Below, one piece after another: positions 55,001 through 63,190 of a DNA stretch of 64,000 bases. Positions within the stretch are counted from its first letter, which is position 1. Every line of letters begins with the position of its first letter. Position numbers and translations under genes: made by a program. Under the pieces are notes generated by a model, which did no database searches, had not been told where the DNA came from, and saw only the letters and a list, made by a program, of their open reading frames with translations. The stretch is from Pannonibacter sp. SL95 (GTDB lineage Bacteria > Pseudomonadota > Alphaproteobacteria > Rhizobiales > Stappiaceae): contig NZ_JAPPRC010000003.1 in assembly GCF_026672425.1 (NCBI RefSeq), positions 1,222,501-1,286,500 on the forward strand, written 5' to 3'.

Positions 55001-57459
55001 TTGTCGGCAATGATCTGACCAACAAGCTCTGCGCGTTCGACCAGCTGCTCACCGGCGGAGTCAACGCGGCGCGACAGTTCGTAGGTGATCGCGTCAGACC
55101 GGTCAGCGAGCACTTCGGCGATGGTGCGGGACTTCTGCTCCAGCGTGTCGCTGAGGGCTTCGGTCCGGGTGCTGATCGCCTCGGCCAGCAAGGTGGTGCG
55201 GGATTCCAGCGCAGCTTCAAACGAGGCGGTGCGCTGTTCCAGCGTCAGGTCAAGGCTGCTGATCCGGCTGTCGAGCGAGGAGTCGAGCCCGCCAACACGG
55301 GTTTCGAATGTTGCATCAAGGCTTTCCAGGCGGCTGTCGAGCGTCTGGGCGAGAACCTGCGCCCGGCCGTCGAAGGACTGCACCAGGTGCGAGCCGCGCT
55401 CCGCAACGATCTTCTCGAGTTCCGTCAGGCGGGCAGACAGGCCTTCCTGCAGAGCCTGGCCACGCTCGTCGAGAGTTGCAGCGATACGGTCACCGACGGT
55501 GCCGATATCCGTGCTGACCCGGTCGCCGCGCGTGCCGATGAGGCGAGCGAGTTCGGTGCCGGTTTCTGCCAGCTTCTGGGCCAGATCAGTCGTCCGCTGG
55601 CCAAGCGTGGTCGAGATTTCAGACGAGGCGGCGGCAAGTGTCTCACGGAAGCCGATGGTCTGGCTCTCGATGAGCAGGGCCATCTCGGTGCCGCGGGCAC
55701 CCAGGCGATGATCCAGCTCTTCGCCATGTACGGTGATGGCGGTTTCGATGCGGTCGCTGATCGTGCCGAGGCGCTCGGCCAGTGCGCCGCCATGAACGGT
55801 GATCGTCTGCGTCAGGCTGGAAGATGTCTCGTCCAGCTTGGCAGCAATCTCGCCGCCGCGCAGCGACAGGTCGACGACGATGGATTCGCCGGTTCCGCGC
55901 AGGATTTCCGCCACTTCGGCGCTGCGCTCGGACAGGGTCTCGACGATCTCGGCGCCCTTGACCGAAATGGTATCGGTCACCTGCTGTCCGCGCTGGGAAA
56001 TGCTCTCGACAACGCGGCTGCCGGTTTCGTTCAGCGAATTGTCGAGGTGGGTGACGCGGGTGTCGACGGTGGTGATCAGTTCCGTCGTCCGGGCGGTGAT
56101 GGTGTCGATCAGGCGACCGCTGGTGAGGGCGAGGGTCGCGTTGATCTCGTCACCGCGCAGCGCGATGGTGTCGCCGACGGACGTACCCGTGCGGTCAAGC
56201 GCTTCGGTGAATTCCTGGGTCCGCTGCGACAGCGTCGAGTTGATCTCGTTGCCACGGATCGACAGGGTTTCGACGAACTCCTTCGCCGTCGAGGCGAAGC
56301 GCTCGTTCACGTCCTGGCCACGCAGGCTGAGGGTTTCCCAGAGCTCGTTGCCGGTGCGCGACAGGTTGTCGACCATTTCGCTGCCCGAAGCCGTCAGACG
56401 CGCAACATAGTCGCCCGCGCGGTCGGTCAGAGCCTCGACCAGTTCCGAACCGGAGGTGTTGAGCGAGGAATTGAGCGCTTCGATGCGGCTGTCCACGGAA
56501 CCGGTGAGGTCGTTGATGCGATCCTCGACGGCGCTGACGAGGCGCGACGTGGCGGTGTCGACCGTGCGCGAGATCTCTTCCGAGGTCGAGGAGAGCTGGC
56601 CGGCGAAGCTTTCATGCGCACCGGAGATCGTCTCGCGGACGCGCTCGGCGTTGGCAATGATTGCCTCGCGCTGCGAGATCAGCTCGTCGATCAGTGCGCG
56701 GATCTTGAGTTCGTTGTCGTTGTAGGACCGCTCCAGCGAGGACACCTCGTTGTGGACCAGAACCTCGAGTTCACTGGCGCGGGCAATGGCGCGCTCGATG
56801 CCGTCTCCCATGGCCGCAACTTCGCGGCGAATGGCCTGGCCGACCGACAGCACGGACTCCTTGGCCATGTCTTCCGGTTCTGCAAGGCGCAGGGCGACTT
56901 CGGTCATGCCACGGGCGACAATGCGCATTTCCTGCGCGCGCCAGATCATCATGGCCATGACGAAGAAGAACAGGATCGGGACAACGATGCCGACGCCGGA
57001 GAGAACGAGGGCCGGGGAGGCGGCGAGGCTGCCGGCACCGTTGAGCGCGGCGATCTCCGCGCTGAAGCCGGACAGAACCAGGGTCGTGCCGATCGCACCC
57101 CATGCAATGCTGAGTGCGAGGGCGACCCAGAACGGGGCGGCCGACGGGCGGCTCTGCAGGGCGAAGATCAGGTTGCCGATGCTGCGGCGATCATCGTTGG
57201 CGGCGGGCGGACGTCCGCCACGGCCACGGCCACGACGGCCTTCAGCGGGGCCGGCATCATTTGCCGAAGTGCGCTCGCCTGTTCCAAGAGCCGGCTTTTC
57301 CGCCAGAGCTTCGCCGAGGGCAGCGCGCGCGCCATCACGGGTCGCATCGTCGCCATTGGCTGCCGCCTTGTCCGGGCCGCCGAAGTCAAGCTTCAGCGCC
57401 TCTTCGACAGCGGACAGAGCCGCTTCCGCAGGATCTTTCACCTTCGGGGGATTTGCCAT
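52030..57459 (-). CDS. Giant membrane-anchored repeat protein, candidate growth-pole ring (GPR/RgsE-like) protein
   Basis: A 1809-residue protein. The ATG at 57459 has GAGGCG upstream. Residues 1-105 are polar with an Arg/Gly patch (GRRGRGRGGRP). Two membrane segments follow at about 108-130 (WVALALSIAWGAIGTTLVL) and 150-173 (GIVVPILFFFVMAMMIW). The rest is almost wholly helical. Ten consecutive 22-residue repeats run from LSLRGQDVNERF to ITVHGEELDHRL, and exact 11-residue units (IGERVDVATS, IGERVDIAAS) come later, as in apolipoprotein-like proteins. The C-terminal 230 residues have a Pro/Ala-rich stretch and a folded end. Size, anchor and repeats match GPR of Agrobacterium and RgsE of Sinorhizobium, which organise polar growth. 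Homology is by architecture from memory, not by alignment. Confidence 0.8.
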   Translation of the reverse strand: MANPPKVKDPAEAALSAVEEALKLDFGGPDKAAANGDDATRDGARAALGEALAEKPALGTGERTSANDAGPAEGRRGRGRGGRPPAANDDRRSIGNLIFALQSRPSAAPFWVALALSIAWGAIGTTLVLSGFSAEIAALNGAGSLAASPALVLSGVGIVVPILFFFVMAMMIWRAQEMRIVARGMTEVALRLAEPEDMAKESVLSVGQAIRREVAAMGDGIERAIARASELEVLVHNEVSSLERSYNDNELKIRALIDELISQREAIIANAERVRETISGAHESFAGQLSSTSEEISRTVDTATSRLVSAVEDRINDLTGSVDSRIEALNSSLNTSGSELVEALTDRAGDYVARLTASGSEMVDNLSRTGNELWETLSLRGQDVNERFASTAKEFVETLSIRGNEINSTLSQRTQEFTEALDRTGTSVGDTIALRGDEINATLALTSGRLIDTITARTTELITTVDTRVTHLDNSLNETGSRVVESISQRGQQVTDTISVKGAEIVETLSERSAEVAEILRGTGESIVVDLSLRGGEIAAKLDETSSSLTQTITVHGGALAERLGTISDRIETAITVHGEELDHRLGARGTEMALLIESQTIGFRETLAAASSEISTTLGQRTTDLAQKLAETGTELARLIGTRGDRVSTDIGTVGDRIAATLDERGQALQEGLSARLTELEKIVAERGSHLVQSFDGRAQVLAQTLDSRLESLDATFETRVGGLDSSLDSRISSLDLTLEQRTASFEAALESRTTLLAEAISTRTEALSDTLEQKSRTIAEVLADRSDAITYELSRRVDSAGEQLVERAELVGQIIADKVEVAATSIGERVEIATSMIGERVDVATSLIGERVDIAASSISDKAEHLAQSMAAGTERIDQTLDNRARQISETLISRTREIAKAFVDGQAEMTNALDSRLDEAGSVLARQSAELTESLSERIAEINVSLGAKVFEVAETLDTRASQLEAVLNERLTAISGTLSSETEKARDTLTGAMIEASSVLSGESNRVRDMVLEVVGQAATALADERERTVETVNGTFTDVTGKLAGEGERLRQLVLGAVGEARGVLVGESQRAADTVTSAMSEATGLLSGEGTRVRDLVLTAVTEAARSMAAESEKARTLYVGTLAEFSGSLTGESEKVRSDLSRTIAEISGNLTAESEHARVTLTRTVEEMRNLMSGEADSVRTRVSSAVQQAADLLSQRGNTVAKEMLDKAAELNEAFGARSGEFARLVGTDGNELVSAIETRASELTSRVGEIHRAILDAISVKGRDVADTFAQHGLEATRSLVDAGERIITGIDDRSMRAVSLLEKTKQQLEADVSAILDRLDQSNSTLQDVMSHAGANLADVETNLARRAGEFRNAVDRAVTETSASTNLIDGQVGALRDVTTVVLADIQALTSRFDQQSQSLISAARHLEETNRLVDNRIGERKTAIETVADTLLAKTETVDTLMRTFTNTLSETLETADDKAREAAGMLAAAAEAASRQVAEQFESMRLTAGMEGQRARDAIRTVQDEIMKEMTRTVAEASERFGEAATRMRDVAREVHIELESTRKELKQGVLNLPEEAEESTAALRKVVNEQIRALSELSEIVSRQSNALDISRPQQERVSASAAAPAAFPAQPAPRPAAPARTDIERLQPRAEAPRRQAPQDAPAPASETAAKGWVSDLLRRASRDEETPAAQPKAPRSPLHMVESLNSLSMDIARAIDHETFIDLWDRYKRGERHVFTRRLYTLQGQQTFDEIRQKYGRDPEFRTAVDRYIADFEALLAQVSRNDRDNMLGQTYLTSDTGKVYTMLAHASGRLD
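54891..55022 (-). repeat. Four 33-bp tandem units coding 11-residue repeats
   Basis: DNA at 54891, 54924, 54957 and 54990 repeats with 33-bp spacing around the core ACGCGTTCGCCGATC, encoding GERVDIA-type 11-mers in the giant protein. The last unit has diverged. Confidence 0.75.
55672..56331 (-). repeat. Ten 66-bp units coding 22-residue repeats
   Basis: Translated, the stretch divides evenly into ten 22-residue units that mostly start with L or I (LSLRG, LSIRG, LDRTG, LALTS, VDTRV, ISQRG, LSERS, LSLRG, ITVHG, ITVHG). Periodicity is clear at protein level and weaker in DNA, so the repeats are old and under selection. Confidence 0.8.
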
Positions 57460-57719
57460 CTTGGATCGCCTCACATCCGTACGCATTACAAGTCGGGGGC
57501 CGAAGCCACCGAACACGGTCCCTGCAACGTTGAGCCAGCCAACTTGGCTGACGGTCGCCGCATGGGGTGAAGCAAGGCCGGGTGCCGCCGCATCTGCTGT
57601 CCGCCGCATCGCCGGACAGCCTTTTCCCCACCTTGCCGCATTACTCAATCTAATGGCACAATCCGCGTTAAGGAACAAGAAACGCCGTTATGCATCAGGT
57701 CTCTCGAGGGGCTGGAGCC

Positions 57720-58040
57720 ATGCCGGAACGCAGCGTAAAATCCCGCAACAATGCCTCTTTTCGCGAGAGCGGAGAGCAGGGCGGGAGGCATCTTCGCCCT
57801 ACGCTTGTGCAGTTGCGATGGCTGCGCCGGGGGCTCGATCAGGCCGGCGGCAAGCTCCCGCTTTTTGACGAGGCAGGGCGGCAGGTCTCCCCCAGAACCA
57901 TCCGCGCGTGCATTGCTGCCGGATGGGCAGAGCCTTGGTTTTTCAATCCAATTAAGCCTGACTGGCTTGTGTGCCGTCTGGCGGATGACGGTCGGGCTGT
58001 CGCCGGAGTGGCGGGTGATGCGGGCACTGATGCGGTCTGA
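57720..58040 (+). CDS. Conserved small protein of unknown function
   Basis: A 106-residue protein divergent from the giant gene. The core is RPTLVQLRWLRRGLDQAGGK, then LPLFDEAGRQVSPRTIRACI and AAGWAEPWFFNPIKPDWLVC. I recall similar short proteins annotated hypothetical in Rhizobiales; no function is known to me. The aromatic/basic centre suggests a small compact fold. The ATG at 57720 has GAGGGG upstream; the ATG at 57690 is weaker. Competing frames across the same DNA look like shadows. Confidence 0.65.
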   Translation: MPERSVKSRNNASFRESGEQGGRHLRPTLVQLRWLRRGLDQAGGKLPLFDEAGRQVSPRTIRACIAAGWAEPWFFNPIKPDWLVCRLADDGRAVAGVAGDAGTDAV

Positions 58041-58287
58041 AACGACGAATTCAAGCGCTGTCTGGAGCCTCGTCAGGACAGGCATGCTGCGCCGCGAGAC
58101 TCGTTTTACGGGTATTGTTAAGTCGCGTTAACCAAAGATTCACTTTGTTGGGGAGAGTTGCCCGTCTGCACAGTCGGGGCGGCCATTTCTTAACCCCGAA
58201 TTTCCGGAACCGGGCGCAAATTGTTCTAAACATTCTGCTTGTTTGCTGTTCGCGCAGTTTGCGTCCAGCCGTCGCCGGGAGAATCAG

Positions 58288-58659
58288 ATGGCCCCTTCTG
58301 CCGAGGCCGAGGCGGACATGAGCCGGGAACGCTATGGTCCAGTCGCCCCAGTCGACCGAACCGTCCTGGCCGTCAGTACCTTTGGCAATGCCGAGCTTGA
58401 ACAGGAGGTGCTGCGGCTGTTCCTGTCGCAGTCCCAGATGCTGATCAGCCGCATCGCCGAGGCCAGCGCGACAGTTGAAGCGGCCGACCACGTTCATACC
58501 CTCAAGGGCTCGGCCCGGGCGATTGGGGCAGGCCGACTTGCGGATGTCTGCGAGACCGTCGAGGAAGAGCTGCGCGCTGGCGAGGGCCCCGCGCTCCTGA
58601 CCCTCGTCAGCCTGGTCGAGGAAACCTGCGACTACATCCGGCACCAGCTGCTGCGCTGA
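58288..58659 (+). CDS. Hpt (histidine phosphotransfer) domain protein
   Basis: A 123-residue single Hpt domain. The phosphorylated His is in ADHVHTLKGSARAIGAGRLA, within a four-helix bundle (ELEQEVLRLFLSQSQMLISR before it, VEETCDYIRHQLL after). The ATG at 58288 has GGGAG upstream. It passes phosphate between receiver domains in a phosphorelay; partners are not in the window. It follows the small conserved gene on the same strand. Confidence 0.9.
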   Translation: MAPSAEAEADMSRERYGPVAPVDRTVLAVSTFGNAELEQEVLRLFLSQSQMLISRIAEASATVEAADHVHTLKGSARAIGAGRLADVCETVEEELRAGEGPALLTLVSLVEETCDYIRHQLLR

Positions 58660-58768
58660 TCCGCCAAGCCGCGGCACCTTCGGCTGCGGCAGCAAGCTTG
58701 CTTGACCTTTTGCCGTGAACCGTTATCTCGGGAAGGTCAGACTTTTCTTATCGGACGGACGCGTTTTC

Positions 58769-59089
58769 ATGCCTCACATCACTTTCGTTTCCGCAGACGG
58801 CTCGCGCCACGAGGTTGACGCCGCTGCAGGCGCCACCGTCATGGAAAGCGCCATCAAGCACATGGTTCCCGGCATCGAGGCCGAGTGTGGCGGCGCCTGC
58901 GCCTGCGCCACCTGTCATGTCTATGTCGACGAGGCCTGGATGGCGAAGGCCGACAGCCCGGAGCCGATGGAAGAGGACATGCTGGACTTCGCCTATGATG
59001 TCCGCCCGACGTCGCGCCTGTCCTGCCAGATCAAGATGTCCGACGCGCTCGACGGCATCGTCGTGCATGTGCCCGAACGCCAGGCCTGA
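58769..59089 (+). CDS. 2Fe-2S ferredoxin (adrenodoxin type)
   Basis: A 106-residue electron carrier. The cluster ligands are in [14 protein letters not shown] (C-x5-C-x2-C) and the fourth Cys in [25 protein letters not shown] and [10 protein letters not shown] are typical of the adrenodoxin/putidaredoxin group, which serves cytochromes P450 or Fe-S/heme biosynthesis. No isc genes are adjacent. A terminator follows. Confidence 0.95.
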   Translation: MPHITFVSADGSRHEVDAAAGATVMESAIKHMVPGIEAECGGACACATCHVYVDEAWMAKADSPEPMEEDMLDFAYDVRPTSRLSCQIKMSDALDGIVVHVPERQA

Positions 59090-59129
59090 TTGAGCCAGCT
59101 GTCACTGCTGGCGCGGCCCCTGGAATAGA

Positions 59130-59163
59130 GAAAACGCCCGCGCTGGGAGACGCGGGCGTTTTC
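59130..59163 (+). terminator. Rho-independent terminator after ferredoxin gene
   Basis: GAAAACGCCCGCG and CGCGGGCGTTTTC are perfect 13-base arms; the stem is symmetric and could also serve the convergent MFS gene. Confidence 0.88.
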
Positions 59164-59176
59164 GTGTGTCCAACCC

Positions 59177-60403
59177 TCACTCCGCCGGTCGGGCGGGCGT
59201 GCTGCTCCAGGGCAGGACAACTTCATGGCCCACATCCGGGGCAAGGGGAACCAGTCGCGACAGGGCGAGACTGCACAGCGCCATCGCGGCACCGGCCAGG
59301 AAAACGGCTGCGGGTGAAATCAGCCACAGCAGCCCGAACACCACCGGGATGAACACCGCCGCGATGTGGTTGATCGTGAAGGCGACGCCGGCCGTCGGTG
59401 CGATGTCGGCCGGATCGGCGATCTTCTGGAAATACGTCTTCATGGCGATCGCGATGGCAAAGAACATGTGGTCGATCACATAGAGTGCGGCCGCCGCCGT
59501 CGCGTCCGAGACGAAGGCATATCCGACGAACACCAGGAACAGCCCGCTGTATTCGATCGCCATGGCGCGTCTTTCGCCGATGCGCCCGATCATCTGTCCG
59601 ATCTTGGGTGCGATCAGCATGTTGACCGCTCCATTGATCAGAAACAGCCCGGCGACTTCGTGCACGTCATAGCCGAAGCGTTCGACCATCAGGAACCCGG
59701 CGAACACCGTGAAAATCTGCCGCCGCGCGCCGGCCATGAAGGTCAAGGCGTAGTACAGCCAGTAACGCTTGCGCAGGATCAGCTTCTTGTGCTGCGGCAC
59801 ACCTTCTCGGAACTTCGGGAAGATGATCAACAGGGCCGCAAGCGCCACGATGGTGGTCGCGCCGGAGATCAGGAATACGGTCTCGAACGTCAGCCCGAAG
59901 GTCTTCCAGCCAAGCAGGATCAGGGAATAGGCGATCAGCTGGGCAAAGGCGCCGACGGCGAGGATCTTGCCCATGCCCGCCGCGGCCGTCTGCTTGGGCA
60001 GCCACTGCATCGACAGGGACTGCGCCATGGTCTCGTAGTAGTGGAAGCCGACCGACATCAACAGCGTCGTCACATAGAAACCGAATGCAGTCGGGAAGTA
60101 GCCCGTCACCGCCACGCCAATACCGAGGCAGGCGAGCGAAACATAGGCCAGCGTCTGCTCGCGCATCAGCAGCAGTAGATACACGGCGGTAAAGGCAAGG
60201 AACCCCGGGATCTCGCGGATTGACTGCTGGATGCCGATTTCCCGTCCGGTGAACTGCAGTTCCTGGACTGCGAAATTGTTGACCAGGTTCCACCAGCCGG
60301 CGAAGGACAGCTGCATCGCGCCGGCCATCACCATCAGCAGCACGAGCGGCGAGCGCCAGCCGGTGGCGGTCATCGGGTCGCTGGCGCGTGTGAAGTAACT
60401 CAT
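59177..60403 (-). CDS. MFS transporter, divergent from AraC regulator
   Basis: A 408-residue inner-membrane transporter with twelve hydrophobic segments (LVLLMVMAGAMQLSFAGWWN, TAVYLLLLMREQTLAYVSLA). The loop between halves is LIIFPKFREGVPQHKKLILR. The family is general MFS; substrate unknown. It is divergent from an AraC-type gene 181 bp away, so the regulator probably controls it. Confidence 0.88.
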   Translation of the reverse strand: MSYFTRASDPMTATGWRSPLVLLMVMAGAMQLSFAGWWNLVNNFAVQELQFTGREIGIQQSIREIPGFLAFTAVYLLLLMREQTLAYVSLACLGIGVAVTGYFPTAFGFYVTTLLMSVGFHYYETMAQSLSMQWLPKQTAAAGMGKILAVGAFAQLIAYSLILLGWKTFGLTFETVFLISGATTIVALAALLIIFPKFREGVPQHKKLILRKRYWLYYALTFMAGARRQIFTVFAGFLMVERFGYDVHEVAGLFLINGAVNMLIAPKIGQMIGRIGERRAMAIEYSGLFLVFVGYAFVSDATAAAALYVIDHMFFAIAIAMKTYFQKIADPADIAPTAGVAFTINHIAAVFIPVVFGLLWLISPAAVFLAGAAMALCSLALSRLVPLAPDVGHEVVLPWSSTPARPAE

Positions 60404-60584
60404 GTGAAGGAACCCGTGTGAGGTAGCTTGTGGGCCTGTCCGGTCAGGTCGGGCCGCGCGGCGACAGAGGTTGCGAACCGTACGGTACGGTCCAGTTCTC
60501 TCTTAATTATCGCCTTGTGCGCCTTGCGCGTTAGCGTCGTTTTGTCATCATATGTCGCTGACTTGCCAAAACGCGGGGAGCGGC

Positions 60585-61373
60585 ATGGCCATTCATCCCG
60601 AGTTGCACCGGTTGCCGGACGGCCCCGTGCTGTCACCGATCTACGCCTATACGACGCAGGAAACGGCGGGCGAGGTGACACTCCTCCATTGCCACGATGC
60701 TGCGCAGCTGTTCCATGTCGTGCGCGGATCCCTAGCCATCGACACGGAGCGGGGCACCTTCTTCGTGCCGCCGGAGCGGGCGGTCTGGATGCCGCCCCGA
60801 TTTGCGCATGAGACGCGCTATCTCACACAGTCGGAAGTGCGCTACCTCTACATCAGCCGCAGCGTGGCAGCCCGCCTGCCGCAGGAACCCAGGATCCTGC
60901 AGATGACCGCGCTGCTGCGCGAACTGATCCTCGCCTACATGACCTATCCGCGCGCCCAGACGGTTTCCGGCCCCGCGGCCCGGATTGGCGAGGTCATTCT
61001 GGACCAGCTTGACCTGCTTCCGGCGCAGGGACTGGAGCTGCCATTACCCGTTGAAGGGCGTTTGCGCGGGGTGTGCGAGGCGATCGTGCAGGATCCGGCA
61101 AAGGCGCCTGTACTTGCCGATGCCGCTGCTGCATGTGCCCTGTCGGTCCGCTCTTTCGAACGGCGCATCCAGGCCGAGACCGGGCTCTCCTACCGCAGCT
61201 GGTGCCGGCAAGCGAAACTGTTCCGGGCGCTGGAACTGCTCGCCTCCGGTGACAGCGTGTCGGATGTCGCCTTCCGCCTCGGCTACGAAGGTCCAAGTGC
61301 CTTCGTATCCACGTTCCGCAAGGCATTCGGCGTCACGCCCGGTCGATATTTCGATACTGTTGCGAGATCTTGA
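60585..61373 (+). CDS. AraC-family transcriptional regulator
   Basis: A 262-residue regulator. The N-terminal cupin senses the ligand (EVTLLHCHDAAQLFHVVRGS, FFVPPERAVWMPPRFAHETR). The C-terminal double helix-turn-helix has CALSVRSFERRIQAETGLSY and VAFRLGYEGPSAFVSTFRKA with FGVTPGRYF. The ATG at 60585 has GGGGAG upstream. It is divergent from the MFS gene and probably activates or represses it on sensing an exported compound. Confidence 0.92.
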   Translation: MAIHPELHRLPDGPVLSPIYAYTTQETAGEVTLLHCHDAAQLFHVVRGSLAIDTERGTFFVPPERAVWMPPRFAHETRYLTQSEVRYLYISRSVAARLPQEPRILQMTALLRELILAYMTYPRAQTVSGPAARIGEVILDQLDLLPAQGLELPLPVEGRLRGVCEAIVQDPAKAPVLADAAAACALSVRSFERRIQAETGLSYRSWCRQAKLFRALELLASGDSVSDVAFRLGYEGPSAFVSTFRKAFGVTPGRYFDTVARS

Positions 61374-61441
61374 TCCATCTCAACGTCAGTCCTTGCAGGG
61401 AGTGCAACTGTTTGCCCCGCAGTACCTTAGAGGAGGGATTG

Positions 61442-61873
61442 ATGTTCAAGACGATTGTCGTGCCGGTGGATCCGGGCGAACCGAAATTCTCCGCCCCCGC
61501 GCTGGATGCGGCCAGCCGCTTTGCCCGTGACTATGGCAGCCGCCTGCATCTGGTCGCCGTGCTCGCCCATTCGCAGGGCTTTGTCGCCAGCTATTTGCCG
61601 GCCGATTTCGAGGAAAAGGCGATCTCCGATACCCGCGCGATGCTGGATGATCTGGCGCACGGGCTTGGCCTGCCGAAGGACAAGGTCGCCGTCTCCGTGC
61701 GGGTTGGATCGATCTATCATGAGGTCATCGAAGAAGCGAAAGAGACGGGCGCCGACCTGATCGTGATGGAATCCCATCGCCCGGACCTGTCGACCTATCT
61801 GCTTGGTTCCAATGCGGCCAAGATCGTCCGGCACTCGACCTGTTCGGTGATGGTGCTCCGGCCGACCAAGTAA
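61442..61873 (+). CDS. Universal stress protein (UspA family)
   Basis: A 143-residue single USP domain. It begins MFKTIVVPVDPGEPKFSAPA and ends with the ATP-binding signature LLGSNAAKIVRHSTCSVMVL preceded by GADLIVMESHR. AGGAGGG lies at 61431-61437. Residues suggest nucleotide binding, as in UspFG-type proteins. Stress role inferred from family. Confidence 0.93.
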   Translation: MFKTIVVPVDPGEPKFSAPALDAASRFARDYGSRLHLVAVLAHSQGFVASYLPADFEEKAISDTRAMLDDLAHGLGLPKDKVAVSVRVGSIYHEVIEEAKETGADLIVMESHRPDLSTYLLGSNAAKIVRHSTCSVMVLRPTK

Positions 61874-61949
61874 GCGCCCAACCCCGGGCGGAGGCTGACA
61901 CCTCTGCCTGGGCCGATCTCCAGATGCAGGAGGTTGCAGCCGGGCTGGT

Positions 61950-63125
61950 TCAGCGGGCGAGGTCGCGCATGGCGTCGGTCAGGCCTTCCAGCGTCAGGCC
62001 ATACATCCGCCCACCCATCAGCTCGCGCATCATGCGGATGGAGTGGGTGTAGTCCCAGTGCTGTTCCGGCACCGGGTTTAGCCAGGCCGAGCGGTGATAG
62101 ATGTTCAGCACCCGCTGCATCCAGGCGCTGCCCGGCTCTTCGTTCCAGTGTTCCACCGAGCCGCCGGGATAGGCGATCTCGTATGGGCTCATCGAGGCGT
62201 CGCCGACAAAGATCGCCTTGTAGTCGGCAGGATACTTGTGCAGCACGTCCATCGTCGGCAGCCGCTCGGAATGGCGGCGGCGGTTTTCCTTCCACACATG
62301 CTCGTAGAGGCAATTGTGGAAGTAGAAATGCTCCATGACCTTGAACTCGGACCGCGCCGCTGAAAACAGTTCCTCGCAGACGCGGATATGATCATCCATA
62401 GAGCCGCCGATGTCGAAGAACAGCAGCACTTTCACCGCGTTGCGCCGCTCGGGCCGCATCTTGACGTCCAGCATGCCCTTGTGGGCGGTCGACCGGATCG
62501 TGTCATCGAGATCCAGTTCGTCGGCTGCACCGGTGCGGGCGAACTTGCGCAGCCGCTTAAGCGCCACCTTGATGTTGCGCGTGCCGATTTCGACGCTGTC
62601 GTCGAGATCCTTGAACTCGCGCTGGTCCCAGACCTTGACCGCGCGGCGATGGCGGCTTTCCTTCTGGCCGATGCGCACGCCTTCCGGGTTGTAGCCGTAA
62701 GCACCAAAGGGAGATGTCCCGGCCGTGCCGATCCACTTGTTGCCGCCCTGGTGGCGCTCCTTCTGTTCTTCCAGCCGCTGCTTCAGCGTTTCCATCAGCT
62801 TCTCGAAGCCGCCGAGGCTTTCGATGAGGGCTTTTTCTTCTTCGCTGAGGTGCTTCTCGGCCAGCTTGCGCAGCCAGTCTTCCGGGATCTCGGCACCCGG
62901 GGCCTCGCTCATCAGGTCGAGGCCCTTGAAGACATGCCCGAACACCCGGTCAAAGCGGTCGAGATGCGACTCATCCTTCACCAGCGCCGTGCGGGCGAGA
63001 TAGTAGAAATCCTCGACCTTGCGTCCGGCAAGGTCGAGTTCCAGAGCCCGCATCAGGTCCAGATATTCGCGCAAGGAAACCGGAACGCCGGCCCCCTTCA
63101 GCTCAGTGAAGAAGGTGATGAACAT
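61950..63125 (-). CDS. VWA-domain protein (CoxE-like)
   Basis: A 391-residue cytosolic protein. The N-terminal region FFTELKGAGVPVSLREYLDL is typical of the CoxE/VWA group. The von Willebrand A domain begins at about residue 230 with VKVLLFFDIGGSMDDHIRVC, whose DxGxS is the MIDAS metal motif. The usual MoxR-type AAA ATPase partner is not adjacent. CoxE-type proteins help mature molybdenum hydroxylases or other complexes, but this gene is 32 kb from the CoxL-like gene, so no link can be claimed. Confidence 0.85.
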   Translation of the reverse strand: MFITFFTELKGAGVPVSLREYLDLMRALELDLAGRKVEDFYYLARTALVKDESHLDRFDRVFGHVFKGLDLMSEAPGAEIPEDWLRKLAEKHLSEEEKALIESLGGFEKLMETLKQRLEEQKERHQGGNKWIGTAGTSPFGAYGYNPEGVRIGQKESRHRRAVKVWDQREFKDLDDSVEIGTRNIKVALKRLRKFARTGAADELDLDDTIRSTAHKGMLDVKMRPERRNAVKVLLFFDIGGSMDDHIRVCEELFSAARSEFKVMEHFYFHNCLYEHVWKENRRRHSERLPTMDVLHKYPADYKAIFVGDASMSPYEIAYPGGSVEHWNEEPGSAWMQRVLNIYHRSAWLNPVPEQHWDYTHSIRMMRELMGGRMYGLTLEGLTDAMRDLAR

Positions 63126-63190
63126 ATCTTGAAGGTAGGCGGGCCCGCCCGGCTTGTCGAGGGGCTGGCCCGGTCGGCGTTGGTTCCCTC

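Noticed and set aside
54891-55022. Regular 33-bp repeats resembling a CRISPR array
   Set aside because: There are no unique spacers, the period is a multiple of three, and the repeats encode 11-residue protein units.
52810-57570. A 1586-codon open frame on the plus strand opposite the giant gene
   Set aside because: It mirrors the repeats of the minus-strand gene, has no ribosome site or recognisable domain, and is a shadow caused by high GC and repeated codons.
57645-58085. A minus-strand 146-codon frame over the small conserved gene
   Set aside because: Its composition is irregular and it would overlap the promoter of the giant gene; the plus-strand frame has the familiar conserved core.
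27842-63125. Link between the CoxL-like subunit and the CoxE-like VWA protein
   Set aside because: They are 32 kb apart on opposite strands, and neither has cox neighbours.
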